Shown: piece by piece, positions 37,901-49,075 of the stretch
Numbering within the stretch: the stretch's first letter is position 1
Layout: each line of letters begins with the position of its first letter
Program-made: the position numbers and the translations under genes
Assembly (NCBI GenBank): GCA_963691815.1
Contig: OY829648.1
Location: 19,686,193-19,750,192, forward strand
DNA: 64,000 nt
DNA from: Echiichthys vipera
Taxonomy: Eukaryota > Chordata > Actinopteri > Perciformes > Trachinidae
Reading direction: 5' to 3'
The notes under the pieces: model-generated
The model's input: only the letters and a program-made list of their open reading frames with translations
Told to the model about the DNA's origin: nothing
Database searches by the model: none

Positions 37901-40900
37901 TGTCCTCTCTCCCTTTCTCTTCACCCTCTTCACCTCAGACTTCAACTATTGCACTTGAGTCCTGCCACCTTCAGAAGTTTTCTGATGACTCAGCAATAGT
38001 TGGCTGCATTGGAAAGGGGGATGAAAGTGAATACAGGACTGTTGTGGGCAACTTTGTCACTTGGAGTGAGCTGAATCATCTGCAGCTCAACGTGACTAAA
38101 ACAAAGGAGCTCATAGTGGATCTGAGGAGGGTGAAAACACCTGGGACCCCTGTCTCCATCAAGGGGGTCCCTGTGGACACTGTAGAGGAGTATAAGTACC
38201 TGGGGTGTACTTCAATAATAAGTTGAGCTGGACTAGAAACACAGAAGCTGTCTACAAAAAAGTGCCCAAGTCGACTCTTCTTCCTGAGGAGGCTGAGGTC
38301 CTTTGACATCTGCCGGACGATGCTGAGGATGTTTTCTGAGTCTGTTGTGGCGAATGCGAACTTGGCTGTCACATGTTGGGGCAGTGGGCGGAAGGTCGCA
38401 GGCACCAACAGCCTGAATAAACTGATCAGGAGGGCCAGTGATGTCGTGGGGGAGATGCTGGACACCCTGACAACTGTGGCAGAGAGGAGGATGCTGTCCA
38501 GGCTCCGGTCTATCCTGGACAATGTCTCCCATCCTATCTAGGACACACTGGCCCAGCAGAGGAGCACCTTCAGCAGAAGACTCCTCGCACCCAGATGCAC
38601 CACAGAGCGCCACAGAAAATCTTTCTGTCTGTGGTCATTAAATTATATAATGCATCCCTTGGAGAGCCTCTCACCTCATCCCTGTAATTCAGACTCAACC
38701 ACAGACAATCTGTTCTTTTGCACATTAGTCTGGTATTTTTGATCTTGTATATATTTCTTAAAAGTTTACCAATATATGTTGTTTGTATAATATTAGTTGT
38801 TTGTGTATCTGAAGTTTTAATTTAATTTCTCCCTGGGATTATTAAAGTATTTTTGATTCTGAGAACACAGACATCAGTCAGTGTCTGACCACCCTCTGAC
38901 GTGAATCCCGTACGATGATGTCATTGAATCGTAAATAAGCAAAACGGTTCCATACCGACAGTTTTAGTTTCAGCTTGTGCTGTTTGCAGAGTAGTGCACT
39001 GAGGTTGTGTAAAACACAGCAGCGGTTGATAAGAGACTGCGGACAGAGCAGAGGGAAATATTGTTTTCTACAAATGCTAGTTGAACCGGTATTGATAAAG
39101 CAGGCTGTTGGCTTTACTCTGGACGGTTTCATTGCACCTAATTACAGAGGGCAAACAAGATGTTCAGCGTTCTCTACGACTCTGGGTACGGCCAATGGTT
39201 GGGGCAGAAACAGCTGTTGACGCAAACATGAAGTCCTTGCTGTTTTGTCACTTTTTCACCTGCCTGTGGGTCCACTTTGGGTCATTCCTAGCCTTGTGAG
39301 ACCACCCTGATCTTGTAAGCTCCACTGTATTTTACTCGCAGATCAGTCTGGTAACGTGCGGTGGAGAAAATCTGGAGAAGTTTGCCAAGTGACCGTGCCA
39401 ATCAGTGTTGGTTTTGAGTCGTGTGACGCAACAAAAAGCGACTGTTCAGTGTAAAAAACATGGAGGCTTCCGCAGATGAGATGAGCGCAGCAATCGAACA
39501 AGCTGTTCGGTTACACTTTTTTCTCTTGGATCCTTCTGTTGGAATATGGACCGGGCACCTGAAATTGTGCCTTTTAGCCGTAAATTTGCAAATATCCTTT
39601 ACCGACGTGTTGTTTACTTTCTGAGCTTTGCCTTGACGATGTTAGCACATGATACGCTTCATTGATCTGATTGGTTGATTCGGCCTGTATGTTGCCGATA
39701 GTTTATGCAGGGATAGGCAAAGCAAATGCGAATCCTGCGAATTAATCTATCTGGCAGAGTAAGGTTAGGTCATTGCTTTTCCTTTCACACAGATGTCGCC
39801 CCCGCAACGAACAGACTGTGTGAAAGGAGCTATAGTTTCAAAGGCTTAGTGAGTGGAAAGATTTATCAGATGCAGAGCTTTTCTTAGGTTTTTATACCAG
39901 GCAAGTTTTGACAGAGCTTCACTGTTTGTATGCCCTGAGTTTATGTCCTTTCTAATTTTACAACAGCATACATATGATTCCTGAGAAATACAGGCTGTCT
40001 TCAGCAGCCGTATTCAATGCATCTCCAGACATGCCATCACAAGTGCTGAAGGGATGATATGTTACATCAAGTACTAGAAGCACTCCTCTCACTACACACA
40101 TGTATTAAGTGTCGCATAGCCACATACTAGTAAACAAACAATTCTCATATAAATGTGATGCATTCAGGAAATGCCTGAAAGACAAGTTTTCACCTATCCC
40201 TGCTTTCCTAATGGCAAGTTAACACACAGGGACAATAAAGACTTGTTTGTATGTTTGTAAACAGACACAGTGGCACATCAACAGCTCCAGTCCGCACATG
40301 GCATCTCGCTGCAGACAGCTGTTGTTTGTTAGGCGAGGCAAAGCAAGGCGAGGTCGAGCTAAGCCACACTGAGTCTGGCTGAGTGTGCCTGGGTGTTTAG
40401 GAGTGCCTGTTCTGGTATTTTAGGCAGTCAGACAGTGTCACCTGTCAGCAGACTAGTCTGGACAGACTCTTCCACATGGTGCAAGACTAAGCAACAGAAC
40501 GATATCTCCCTCTGGAGTCCTTGTCAGTGGGCCAGCAGTGTGTGCTGAACAGCTACAAAGTGCAGATAGCACAGACTGGCCTCAACTGACATCAGGAGTA
40601 ACACTGGCTTGTTGTGCGGTTGATATTGCAGAGCTCTTGGAGCCTGAGATGGGCCAAAACGACAGCGAGGCTCAGTCTTGCACCCTGACGGCGTACCTGC
40701 AGGACCCTTCCTCCCCTGTTCATCACGATGATGTGTTTCCTGCTCTAAGAACCAACATTAAGGAAGGAGGTAATCTCCAGCATCTTTTTGTTCTGCTTAT
40801 TAGAAGTGTAACAGATCGTTTGTAGCTTATCTAATCACTTTTGTTCCAAACAAAAGAGAAAATAATCATCATATGTGTTAGCAGAAACTTCTGTAGTTTT

Positions 40901-43900
40901 TATTCCAAATGCAGTAGTCCTTCATATTTCTAGCACATTTACTGTTTAGTCATTTTTCAAATCAAAACAAAAATGACCTGCTGTTGATGGATAAGAAGAT
41001 GGTTATATGGTGGGGATAAAAGGATGGACTAGATGGATTATATCTTATGTAGTTATGTAGTTTTTTTCACTTTGCCTTTAAAACAAAAATGAGTGTCTTC
41101 AACAATCCAGACTTTGCACAACATGCACTATCGCCGCTATTATTACAAGCCACGACAGCGTCGCTCCACTTTGTTCACCTTTTAAGTCTGTGTGTCTTTG
41201 TCTTCATGGCCAAATGTGGTCCTGGAGACATCTACTGTAGCGGGGACTCATACAGAAGAGGTTTTGAGTATTTTGTCTGTCTTCGGACAGATTTTGTTAA
41301 TGCAATGTTCATACAAAACAGACAGATGCAGTCACGAAACCTTTGTTGTTGAGATCAAAATGAAAGATGGGTGTGGTCCCAGCAAGGGCGCCAGAAGGGA
41401 AGGGAAGGGGGTCATTGCCCAACCACTTTACTTCCCTGGGCTGATTTAGCGTTGCGGCTGGTTTGATCCTTTTCGAAAAAAATGGTCTCTAGATAATTAT
41501 TATTTTAGATTATTTATATAAAACAGTTTAAAAGAAATACTTGAAAACTTGGTAACCCGCTTTTGATTTAAAAATATGACATTATTTTTTGTCTTTGCAA
41601 TTCTATATTTGTAAGCAAATGTTTTATTGCCTTTGTGGTCAGACCTTCAATCCAAGAACAACATAACCAAAGTGATGGCAGCATGTGAATCCAGCTCTGA
41701 AGACAACGATCTGTTTCACGCAGAGTGGTACTGGGAAAATACCTCAAGGTACATTTTAATATGGTGTGTTGATGATTTGATGCATCACCAGCTCATATAA
41801 CATATGCTTCTGAAACTCTTTTTCTTGCAAGTTTTACTAAACTCCTACATGAACAATATGAAACCTTCATGTCCTTTGTGGTTGTCCAGAGAGGAAGTAA
41901 ATGATATGATGCGAAACACTCCTGATGGCTCGTTCCTGGTCCGAGATGCTTCCAGTAAGGTTAAGGGGGAATACACTCTCACGCTCAGGTAACTACTTTT
42001 TAACTTGTGTGCTGAGAGCATGGTTGATGCAACAAAAAGTGCAGACAACGGTCAGCAACATAACCTTCTACCCTGGATGCTTTTCGTGTGTGTTTTTCCA
42101 GTCAAGAGACTCACATCTGTCTCAGAGAACACATATATGCTACAACTTTAATCAATCTTAAGTACAATCTTTGTTCATGCTTTATATTTATATTAGTCTC
42201 CCATTGCCAAACATATATATCCACAGCGCTGTGTCTGAGCTGGAAAAAAGCATTGGAGGTCTGTATAGGAGGGATGTGCATTTCAAGCAAAAGTACTATT
42301 CGATATGGGAACTATTTGACCAATCTTTGAAGATCCCTGCTCGCTCTCATTCCGCATACTCAGTTGAAAGCTGACTAAAAAATGCTACACACAGTTTGGT
42401 AACCTCTTACTACTAGGTGGCAATAACACAAGGGAAAAGTTAAAACTTTTTGAGTTGCATAATTTCGTTTCACAAGTTAATGACTATTCAAATATTGGAA
42501 AATCTTGACCCATCCCTACTGTTCAGGATGGGGGTTGGGTGTTGAAGATAAGGCACTTACATCAGTGGTTAAGCCTAATAAGAAACAGCTCTCATATTTC
42601 CATATCTGAAATTCATTCTATGCTGATCCCACAAGTACGATGCTGAACGGCTGCTCCTGTCTGCAGTAGAGTAAATATATCTTGCACCAGCAACATTTGT
42701 GCTGAGTTCTGCAGGGCCTGTGAAATTTTTGGATCACACACCAAAGAAATCCATGTGAGAGTTCCACTTGCCAAACTGTTTAGAAATGAAACCTGTAGGT
42801 TTGCTGCACCATCACACGGCAGCTTTGTGCAACAGTTTTGCTTTGACTTTTTGCAGGAAAGATGGCTCCAACAGACTGATCAAGATCTACTATCAAGGCG
42901 GGAAATATGGCTTTTCTGAGCCACTGGCCTTTCACTCTGTGGTGGACCTGATCCGGTATTACCAGAAAAGGTCTCTGGCCCTGTACAACTCTAAACTGGA
43001 CACACGGCTACTCTACCCCATAACCAGATACCAGCAGGTGCGTTAATGAGGCCTTGAGCTCTGAACGTGCTGTCTTGTATTAAAACTGTTTCATTACAAA
43101 ATACATAAATATAATCCTATTCTGTTTTTTTATTGTAGAGGTTTATTGTTATTTATTCATTTATCATTTCTTATCATGGCCTATATGGGATTTTGGTTGC
43201 ATCAGAGCTAGTTACAGGGACATTGACTAATAAGTGTATTTAATTGTCTACATGTTTGGTAATAGTGTAAATAACATGCTTAATGTCACAGCCCCAAACC
43301 TTCTCTAATGTCAGGTTAGATCAGACTAAATTTATCATAGGAGATTTAAAAAATGGACTTGGCCCTAAATCTCTTTTACATTCTTGTCTGTAGCAGCAGG
43401 TTGTGATGGAAGTTGACATTGATGCAGTTGGAGAACAGCTGAGGATGTTTCAGGATCAATACAAAGAGAAGAGCAAAGAGTATGACCGTCTGTTCGAGAA
43501 GTTTAACGAAACTTCCCAGGTACAACAGCATCCTAATACACAAAACTTCATTTTACTGAATAAATGCGTATCTATTGATTTAAAGAAATATATTTAAAAT
43601 GAATGTAAGAGTAAAGCTTTGTTGCTTTTCCTCACCAGGAGCTGCAGAGCAAGCGGACAGCCATAGAGGCTTTCAGCGAAATCATTCGGATCTTTGAGGA
43701 GGAGTGTGAAACTCAAGAACGCTACAGCAAAGAATACATCGACATGTTCCTCTCATTAGACAGCAGTACTGAGACAGACAAGTATGCTTCAAAATGCTTC
43801 TTTGCAATTTTGTCACTTTATGTATTCTTCTAACTGTATGTCCTCCGTGTTAAAGAGATAATTTACCCATTTGAATCCAGGTCTGTGTCATGACAATGTG

Positions 43901-46571
43901 GGCATTGTGGATTTTGGCAGATCTCTGATGCTCAGTTGCGCAGGGACGTTCGCCATGGTGACACGCCAAACCCCATCTGAACAAAATGTCCACATTGCCA
44001 TGACACAGACCTGGATTAAAATCAGCAAAATATCTCTTTAAGAAATAAAAATCACTGAGTCGCTGCTGGTCATGCTCATTCAGCATGCTCACAGCAAACC
44101 GGTGAAGTTGTTCCTTCTGTCCCTCCTCCTCCCAGGATTCAAAGCAATTCAGAGGAGCTGCAGTCGAGGGTGGAGGAGATCCACAACAGCAAGAAGACGT
44201 TGGAGGAGGAGCTGAGTAAAAAGGCGCTGGCTCACATGGAGGTTGACAAGAAAATGAACAGCCTGAAGCCCGACCTTGTGCAGCTCAGAAAGATCAGGGA
44301 TCAATACCTGCTGTAAGTCCAACCCTTCAGCGCCTCATGTTCTACATTTTAGTCTGTTTTCAAAAATGTGGAGGCAGGTCTGCCCTGTACATATTATAGA
44401 TACATTCATATAGATTTGATATCTTAAAACTACTTATTTTTTATTCAAATATACAGTACATCAAGTACATGAAAGGGACAAGAAAGACAAACCAGGAGAA
44501 AGCTTTGTACACAGAATGTACTGCAGATCAAGAGGGGAATTAACTGAGGTTGTAACTGAGTTTTATCCTATTCAACATTTGTGCAAAATGTTGTCATAAT
44601 CAGCACAGGAATACCTGAGTTATAAACAAAAATGTGTTATGTGAGGACACAGAGACCTTGACCTTTGACCTCCATGAATCGAATCAATTCATTCATGTCC
44701 AAGTGGACATTTGTGCTAACTTTGAAGAAAATCCCTCCAGGGATTCTTGAGGTATCACGTTCACAAGATCGGGGCGTACATATGGACAGACAGCCCGAAA
44801 ACATAATGCCTCCGGATCTGATATACATGACTGATAAAATGTTTAGTTGAAAACAGTCCATCACATACCACTGACACAGCTGAGTTGTAAACATAGAAAA
44901 ACCAATCAGCTGTTCTCATTCATGTTGCCACAGCTGTGAATCCCCAGTATGCTCAGCACAAGGCCCTATCATGAGCCAGATATGAAGACTATGACTTTCT
45001 AACTGACTCTTTCTGACTTCAGTAAATTCAAATAAGCATTTGTGTCCCATTTTCCACACTAAGCCTTGTTTTTTTTACACAGACTGTTGCTGCTATTTTA
45101 CAACAAAAAGCAAAACTCAAGGTCTGCTGACATTATTACTATGCATTAACAAGGTAGAACAATTGCGTGCCCCTACATTAGACATGTATAATGTGACTGT
45201 TGCATATGCAAAACAGTATAATGGTAATGGATATTGTTTTGGCAAAGCTTTTTTAAAATCTAGCTAGAAAAGCCTTTGTGTCATCTGGCATTTTGTCATC
45301 TAATATGACTTACAGCATGTTTTTTTTCTAAATATCAACTTATTGCAACCTATTTTTTTTTACTATGTTTTGTCTGTGTTTCAGCTGGCTCACCCAGCAA
45401 GGCACTAGACAGAGCCAGATCAATGATTGGCTGGGTATTACGCATGAAGAAGAAGAGTGAGTATCCTCATTTTTCCTGGTCAGCTGAGCTTATAGTTTTT
45501 AATTAAAACAGAAAACTACAAAATAAACAAGAATAGATATTTGCTAGTTTTAGTGGTTTTTAGTTACTTCATACAATCTGCCTCTCACAAGAATCTGAAA
45601 GCTGCTTCTATGTGTGCAAGTCCTGAAACATGCACAGACGCATACACACGTATGTGCGATAGATAGAGTCAAGTATGGCAGCGAAGGAAAAACACAGTAT
45701 ACCAACAGCCTTATGTTCTATTATGTGAAAATGAAGGAGCATAAATGCATTAAAAAACACAAGCTATGTAACCATTTTCATTAGCCAACAGTGCTTATAT
45801 GCGACCCACTGTAACAGTTTTATAACGATTTCTGCTTTTGTTATGATGAATTAGCACAGGGAAAAGAATCCAGGTTAAGTTGCCATGTTTGTTCGAAGGT
45901 TATGACATTAACCTGCCAAGGCATCGGATGAGGGCAACTAACTGTTGCTTTTGTGTGGGTTTGTAGGCTTTAAAATATATTTCTTAACTAATCTAACACT
46001 TCCACCTCACATTCATCCTTTAGCCCGTACACTCTGGCAGATGATAGCGACCAGGAGGAGAGGAGCTGGTACGTTGGTGGGATGAGAAGAAAGGAGGCAG
46101 AAGAGCTGCTGAGGGGGAGAAGTGACGGGACTTTCCTAATCAGAGACAGCCAGAGTCAGAGAGGCTCCTTTGCCTGCTCTGTTGTGTGAGTACCATCAGA
46201 TTTGCATCTTTTAGGCATTTCAAAATCACAACATTTTGCCCCTCTCTAATCCTAATGGATCATAGATTTTTACCAAAAGTGGGTGAAGTGCAGATTAAAC
46301 TCCTAACCTTTCCTGCATTGGACTTCGGGATCCAAACGACCTTAGTTAAAAACTTTTTATTATTTGCTTCGTCTCATGCAGTGTGGATGGGGATGTGAAG
46401 CACTGTGTGATCTACAGAACATCCACGGGGTACGGCTTCGCTGAGCCCTACAACCTGTACCCATCGCTGAGAGAGCTGGTCCTCCACTATCGACACACAT
46501 CCCTGATCCAGCACAACCAGCAGTTGAATGTAACCCTGGCCTGGCCCGCTCTCAGCCAGCAGCCCAGCTGA
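34911..46571 (+). CDS. pik3r2: Class IA PI3-kinase regulatory subunit, p85-beta-like, without SH3
   Basis: Eleven coding exons: 34911-35169, 40539-40769, 41643-41748, 41890-41988, 42857-43037, 43394-43519, 43639-43781, 44136-44312, 45385-45456, 46024-46185 and 46382-46571; 1746 nt, 581 aa, phases consistent. The protein binds phosphotyrosine receptors and holds and inhibits the p110 catalytic subunit. nSH2 starts at about residue 192 (AEWYWEN, GSFLVRDASSK with Arg217); the iSH2 coiled coil follows (about 297-445) with the p110-contact Asp and Asn in VDKKMN; cSH2 covers about 480-575 (GTFLIRDSQSQRGSF with Arg505). KLDTRLLYP, RDQYLLWLTQQG and VDGDVKHCVIYRT favour p85-beta over p85-alpha or p55-gamma, as does neighbouring ifi30. 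Residues 1-188 show no SH3 or RhoGAP-like (BH) domain; only EGFQ..AL recalls a p85 start. Usual p85 is about 725 aa and p55 about 460. The first two exons rest on frame and splice sites, so they are less certain than the SH2 part. Confidence 0.87.
35312..35700. mobile_element. Short inverted-repeat element in pik3r2 intron 1
   Basis: The left end ACTGGGTGATATGATG and right end CATATAACCCAATG are imperfect inverted complements of the GGGC(T)GGGC(A/G)ATAT type also seen at 22556 and 52053. No coding. Confidence 0.45.
36455..36600 (+). mobile_element. Fragment of a common fish interspersed repeat
   Basis: AGAGGCCCTATTATGCTTC and GTTTACATGCTTTGATCTTC follow a consensus I recall from many fish genomes. 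The frame across it is accidental. Family name not assigned. Confidence 0.4.
37294..38864 (+). mobile_element. Degenerate L2/Maui-like LINE in pik3r2 intron 1
   Basis: Reverse transcriptase pieces in shifting frames: an N-terminal linker (about 37300-37600), KAAGPDGVFPRVLKACA (near 37785), then a jump to FSDDSAIVGCI (37976) and VTWSELNHLQLNVTKTKE (38060), then the C-terminal EYKYLG segment and a GRKVAGTN..NKLIRRAS region (38390). The central palm between them is missing. The 3' end ATTAAAGTATTTTTGATTCTGA is typical of fish L2-type elements. Many stops and frameshifts: inactive. Confidence 0.8.
43850..44041. mobile_element. 192-bp palindromic MITE in pik3r2 intron 7
   Basis: The ends TTAAAGAGATA and TATCTCTTTAA are exact inverted complements. 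Further in, AATCCAGGTCTGTGTCATG pairs with CATGACACAGACCTGGATT exactly, and CAATGTGG with CCACATTG, giving arms of about 55 bases with few mismatches. Both ends carry TTAA, which could be a piggyBac-type target duplication or part of the repeat. Confidence 0.85.
44578..44820 (+). mobile_element. Fish SINE-like interspersed repeat in pik3r2 intron 8
   Basis: Contains TGACCTTTGACCTCCATGAA, CAAGTGGACATTTGTGC, AAATCCCTCCAGGGATTC, TGAGGTATCACGTTCAC, ACAGACAGCCCGAAAACATA and ATGCCTCCGG, a series common in teleost genomes. A second, split copy lies in gch1 intron 2. Family name from memory is uncertain. Confidence 0.6.
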
Positions 46572-47343
46572 GACACACCAGCACGCCACCCTGATGGCAC
46601 TTTCCCAAAGCTTCACTGTATTTGCACCACGGACGCAGAAACAAGGACACTGTTGCAAGGCTCTATAACCGAGTACTGCGTCGTCACCATACGAGAATTT
46701 CCAGAAACAGTTTCAGTGCTCGGATCTAAGATTCCTACACTGGTAAGATGTTGCAGCAAACAACAAACGTTACTGAACAGCACTCACACAAATGCTTTGC
46801 TGCTTTGTTACTTGGAACATATTTGAACAGCTTTTCCACAGTAGATGTATGTTTGGTTAGTTTATTGTCAGCTGTGTTAATGGTCACATATTCACTGCTG
46901 CGCTGTTCTAATCTCATTTCTTTTTTAAAGCTATTATTCCTAATATTAAAAAATCCCATTTACTCGCCATCTGCACATACAGCTTGCAAAACACAATTGG
47001 GATTAAGTACTTAGCTGAATTCAACATTGAAATAAATCTTTTGCAGCAGTACGGAGGTAGTACTGACATACTGCCTCATCATGACAACACTGGTGTCAGC
47101 ATTTCCCACATTGGTGCTGGGATTAAAATTGAAAAACTTAGTACAACACAGGATACTAGCATCTAGCGTTCAAATTACTGACACTGAACTGATTTTTATA
47201 CATAGAACAATCAAAGCAGAGACATAGGATTTGGCTTGCTTGTTTTCAGGTATAAAAAAAGATGGTATATTTACCTGGTGGAGAGAAACACATTGACATT
47301 ATCCACTGATCCAGACAATAAATATTTCATTTTTTGCCCCTGA

Positions 47344-47349
47344 AATAAA
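47344..47349 (+). promoter_or_regulatory. pik3r2: Candidate polyadenylation signal, pik3r2
   Basis: AATAAA 773 bases after the stop; another AATAAA lies at 47317-47322. Further signals near 51909 and 52945 leave open a much longer 3' UTR. Confidence 0.45.
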
Positions 47350-48780
47350 GCACAATAATTCATAAATATTTAAGGAGCAAATATGACATTTCAGACAGTA
47401 TTGAAATCATGGTCATGATTTGGCCACTTTTGCTTTGAATATTTGTGAAATATTTCTCAAACAATCCAAAGTATACTCTGCATCAGCCTCCATCCATCCA
47501 CAGTACAGTACATATCGTAAATCCATATAATCAGTGCACTTGCAGTGTTTAAGATGCTTCTGGGAAACTGAGCTCAGGATGGGACGCATAGAAACTGAAG
47601 AGACACACAAGCACTTTATCCAAAACACACAAGCACACAGATGAACGCTGGAGATTTGTGAGATTTTACACATATTGATGTTGCTTGTTGGAAATAAGAT
47701 TTTATTTCAGTGATTATGAATATAAAAGTTATTTTCTTACTGTCATCTTCATTCTGCACAGTTCCATAATATCTTCAGGACATGAGACAAAAAAGGATTC
47801 ATAGTTTCTACCTCTGGGGTGTATTTATGCTTTGAAGCTCCTGTGAGTAGAATATTTTTGTCGTTATTGCAGCTTTCAAACTATTGGCAGGTGATGATTT
47901 TCGTTCATAGACAAATGGGACAATCACGTTAGAGTTTTACTTTAAGCTCACTCGTTAACACTTTAAAGTGTTAGTAATAATATATGAGTGGGTATTAACT
48001 GTGAAGCAGCTGACATGGAGCACAGGCAAATGCTTCATGCATTTCTGTGTTGTGTACATTCAACCCAAAATAAGCAGTTACTGAGGTGTATGAGATAATC
48101 AGGTTCAGATTATTTTTGATGACGCAGACAGCTGTTTCATACGGTCTATATTTTTGTGAGTGGAGTTGGTAATCCAGGAGCCTTGATAAGTCTATGAAGC
48201 CTGATGAGGAGGGATAATATATAGGTCTTTTAGATTTTGGGATCAGGTTGAAAAGTGCCCTTAAGTGTTCCTGCTCCAGTCGTCATAATGTCCTTTGTGT
48301 TACTCTCATGAGAGGTGTCTTGTCCCCTACATGAGTACGAAGTAGGGTGTACACAAATGTTCTGATTAACTGATTAACTGGAGGTCGTGTTTTACTGGAT
48401 GCAGGACTACAACAGCACAAATAGCGTGGAGTACCCTTAATGACAGTATGTATGATACCTGTTATAGTATCATATTTAAATCATTATATTTGACTGTTTT
48501 GTAAATGTGGGTGTCTCATAGACCTTATTCTATTCATGTAATGCATGCATTAAAACAAAATAAGAAAAACAAAAGGCTCATAATCCTAATGATATTGAAC
48601 TTATGATTGCTAAATTTTAGCCATGACCTGAAGTGAAACTATAGACACAGAAGATGTATATCAAAATGATACATAGTATTAAAAAATTTAAACTAGTTTT
48701 ACTTCAAGGCAAGACTTAAATTTACTTTATTGAAAGAAAATGTTTAATTTATTAAATAAATGACTGCTTTGTTTTTACAA

Positions 48781-49075
48781 GGGGAGCGCACCTATGCTCC
48801 CCGCTTTGTATGTGACCGGGGACATTGGACCTTTTTTTTTTAGAAAATTGTCTGATGTTCCCCGCTGTTCAGAGATAGGGTCCTATGTTCCACGGTCTGT
48901 TATTTTTTCCACAATCAGTGCCGAATTCCCCGGCAAATAAGCCTATGTAGACCCTAACACTACCCCCTAACCCTGACCCTTACCCTAACCGTTACCTCTA
49001 GCTTTACCAAAATGCTAAATAAAATCTGCTTAGGCGTAGGCTTATGTGACCGGGGAACATAGGGATAACCTCTTT
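48781..49075. repeat. Inverted element built of CTATGTTCCCCGG motifs
   Basis: Ends read ACCTATGCTCCCCGC and TGACCGGGGAACATAGG. In between, variants of (C)TATGTTCC.CGG recur in both orientations at about 48817, 48853, 48889 and 48921. A CCCTAA-like run (CCCCCTAACCCTGACCC, near 48962) lies in the middle. No coding. Confidence 0.6.

Noticed and set aside
37294..38613. Open frames of 70-148 codons on both strands
   Set aside because: The + frames are pieces of a broken LINE reverse transcriptase and the minus frames are its shadows; not a host gene.
48940..49010. Interstitial telomere array
   Set aside because: The CCCTAA-like run is short, irregular and inside an inverted repeat element, so a fusion point is not supported.
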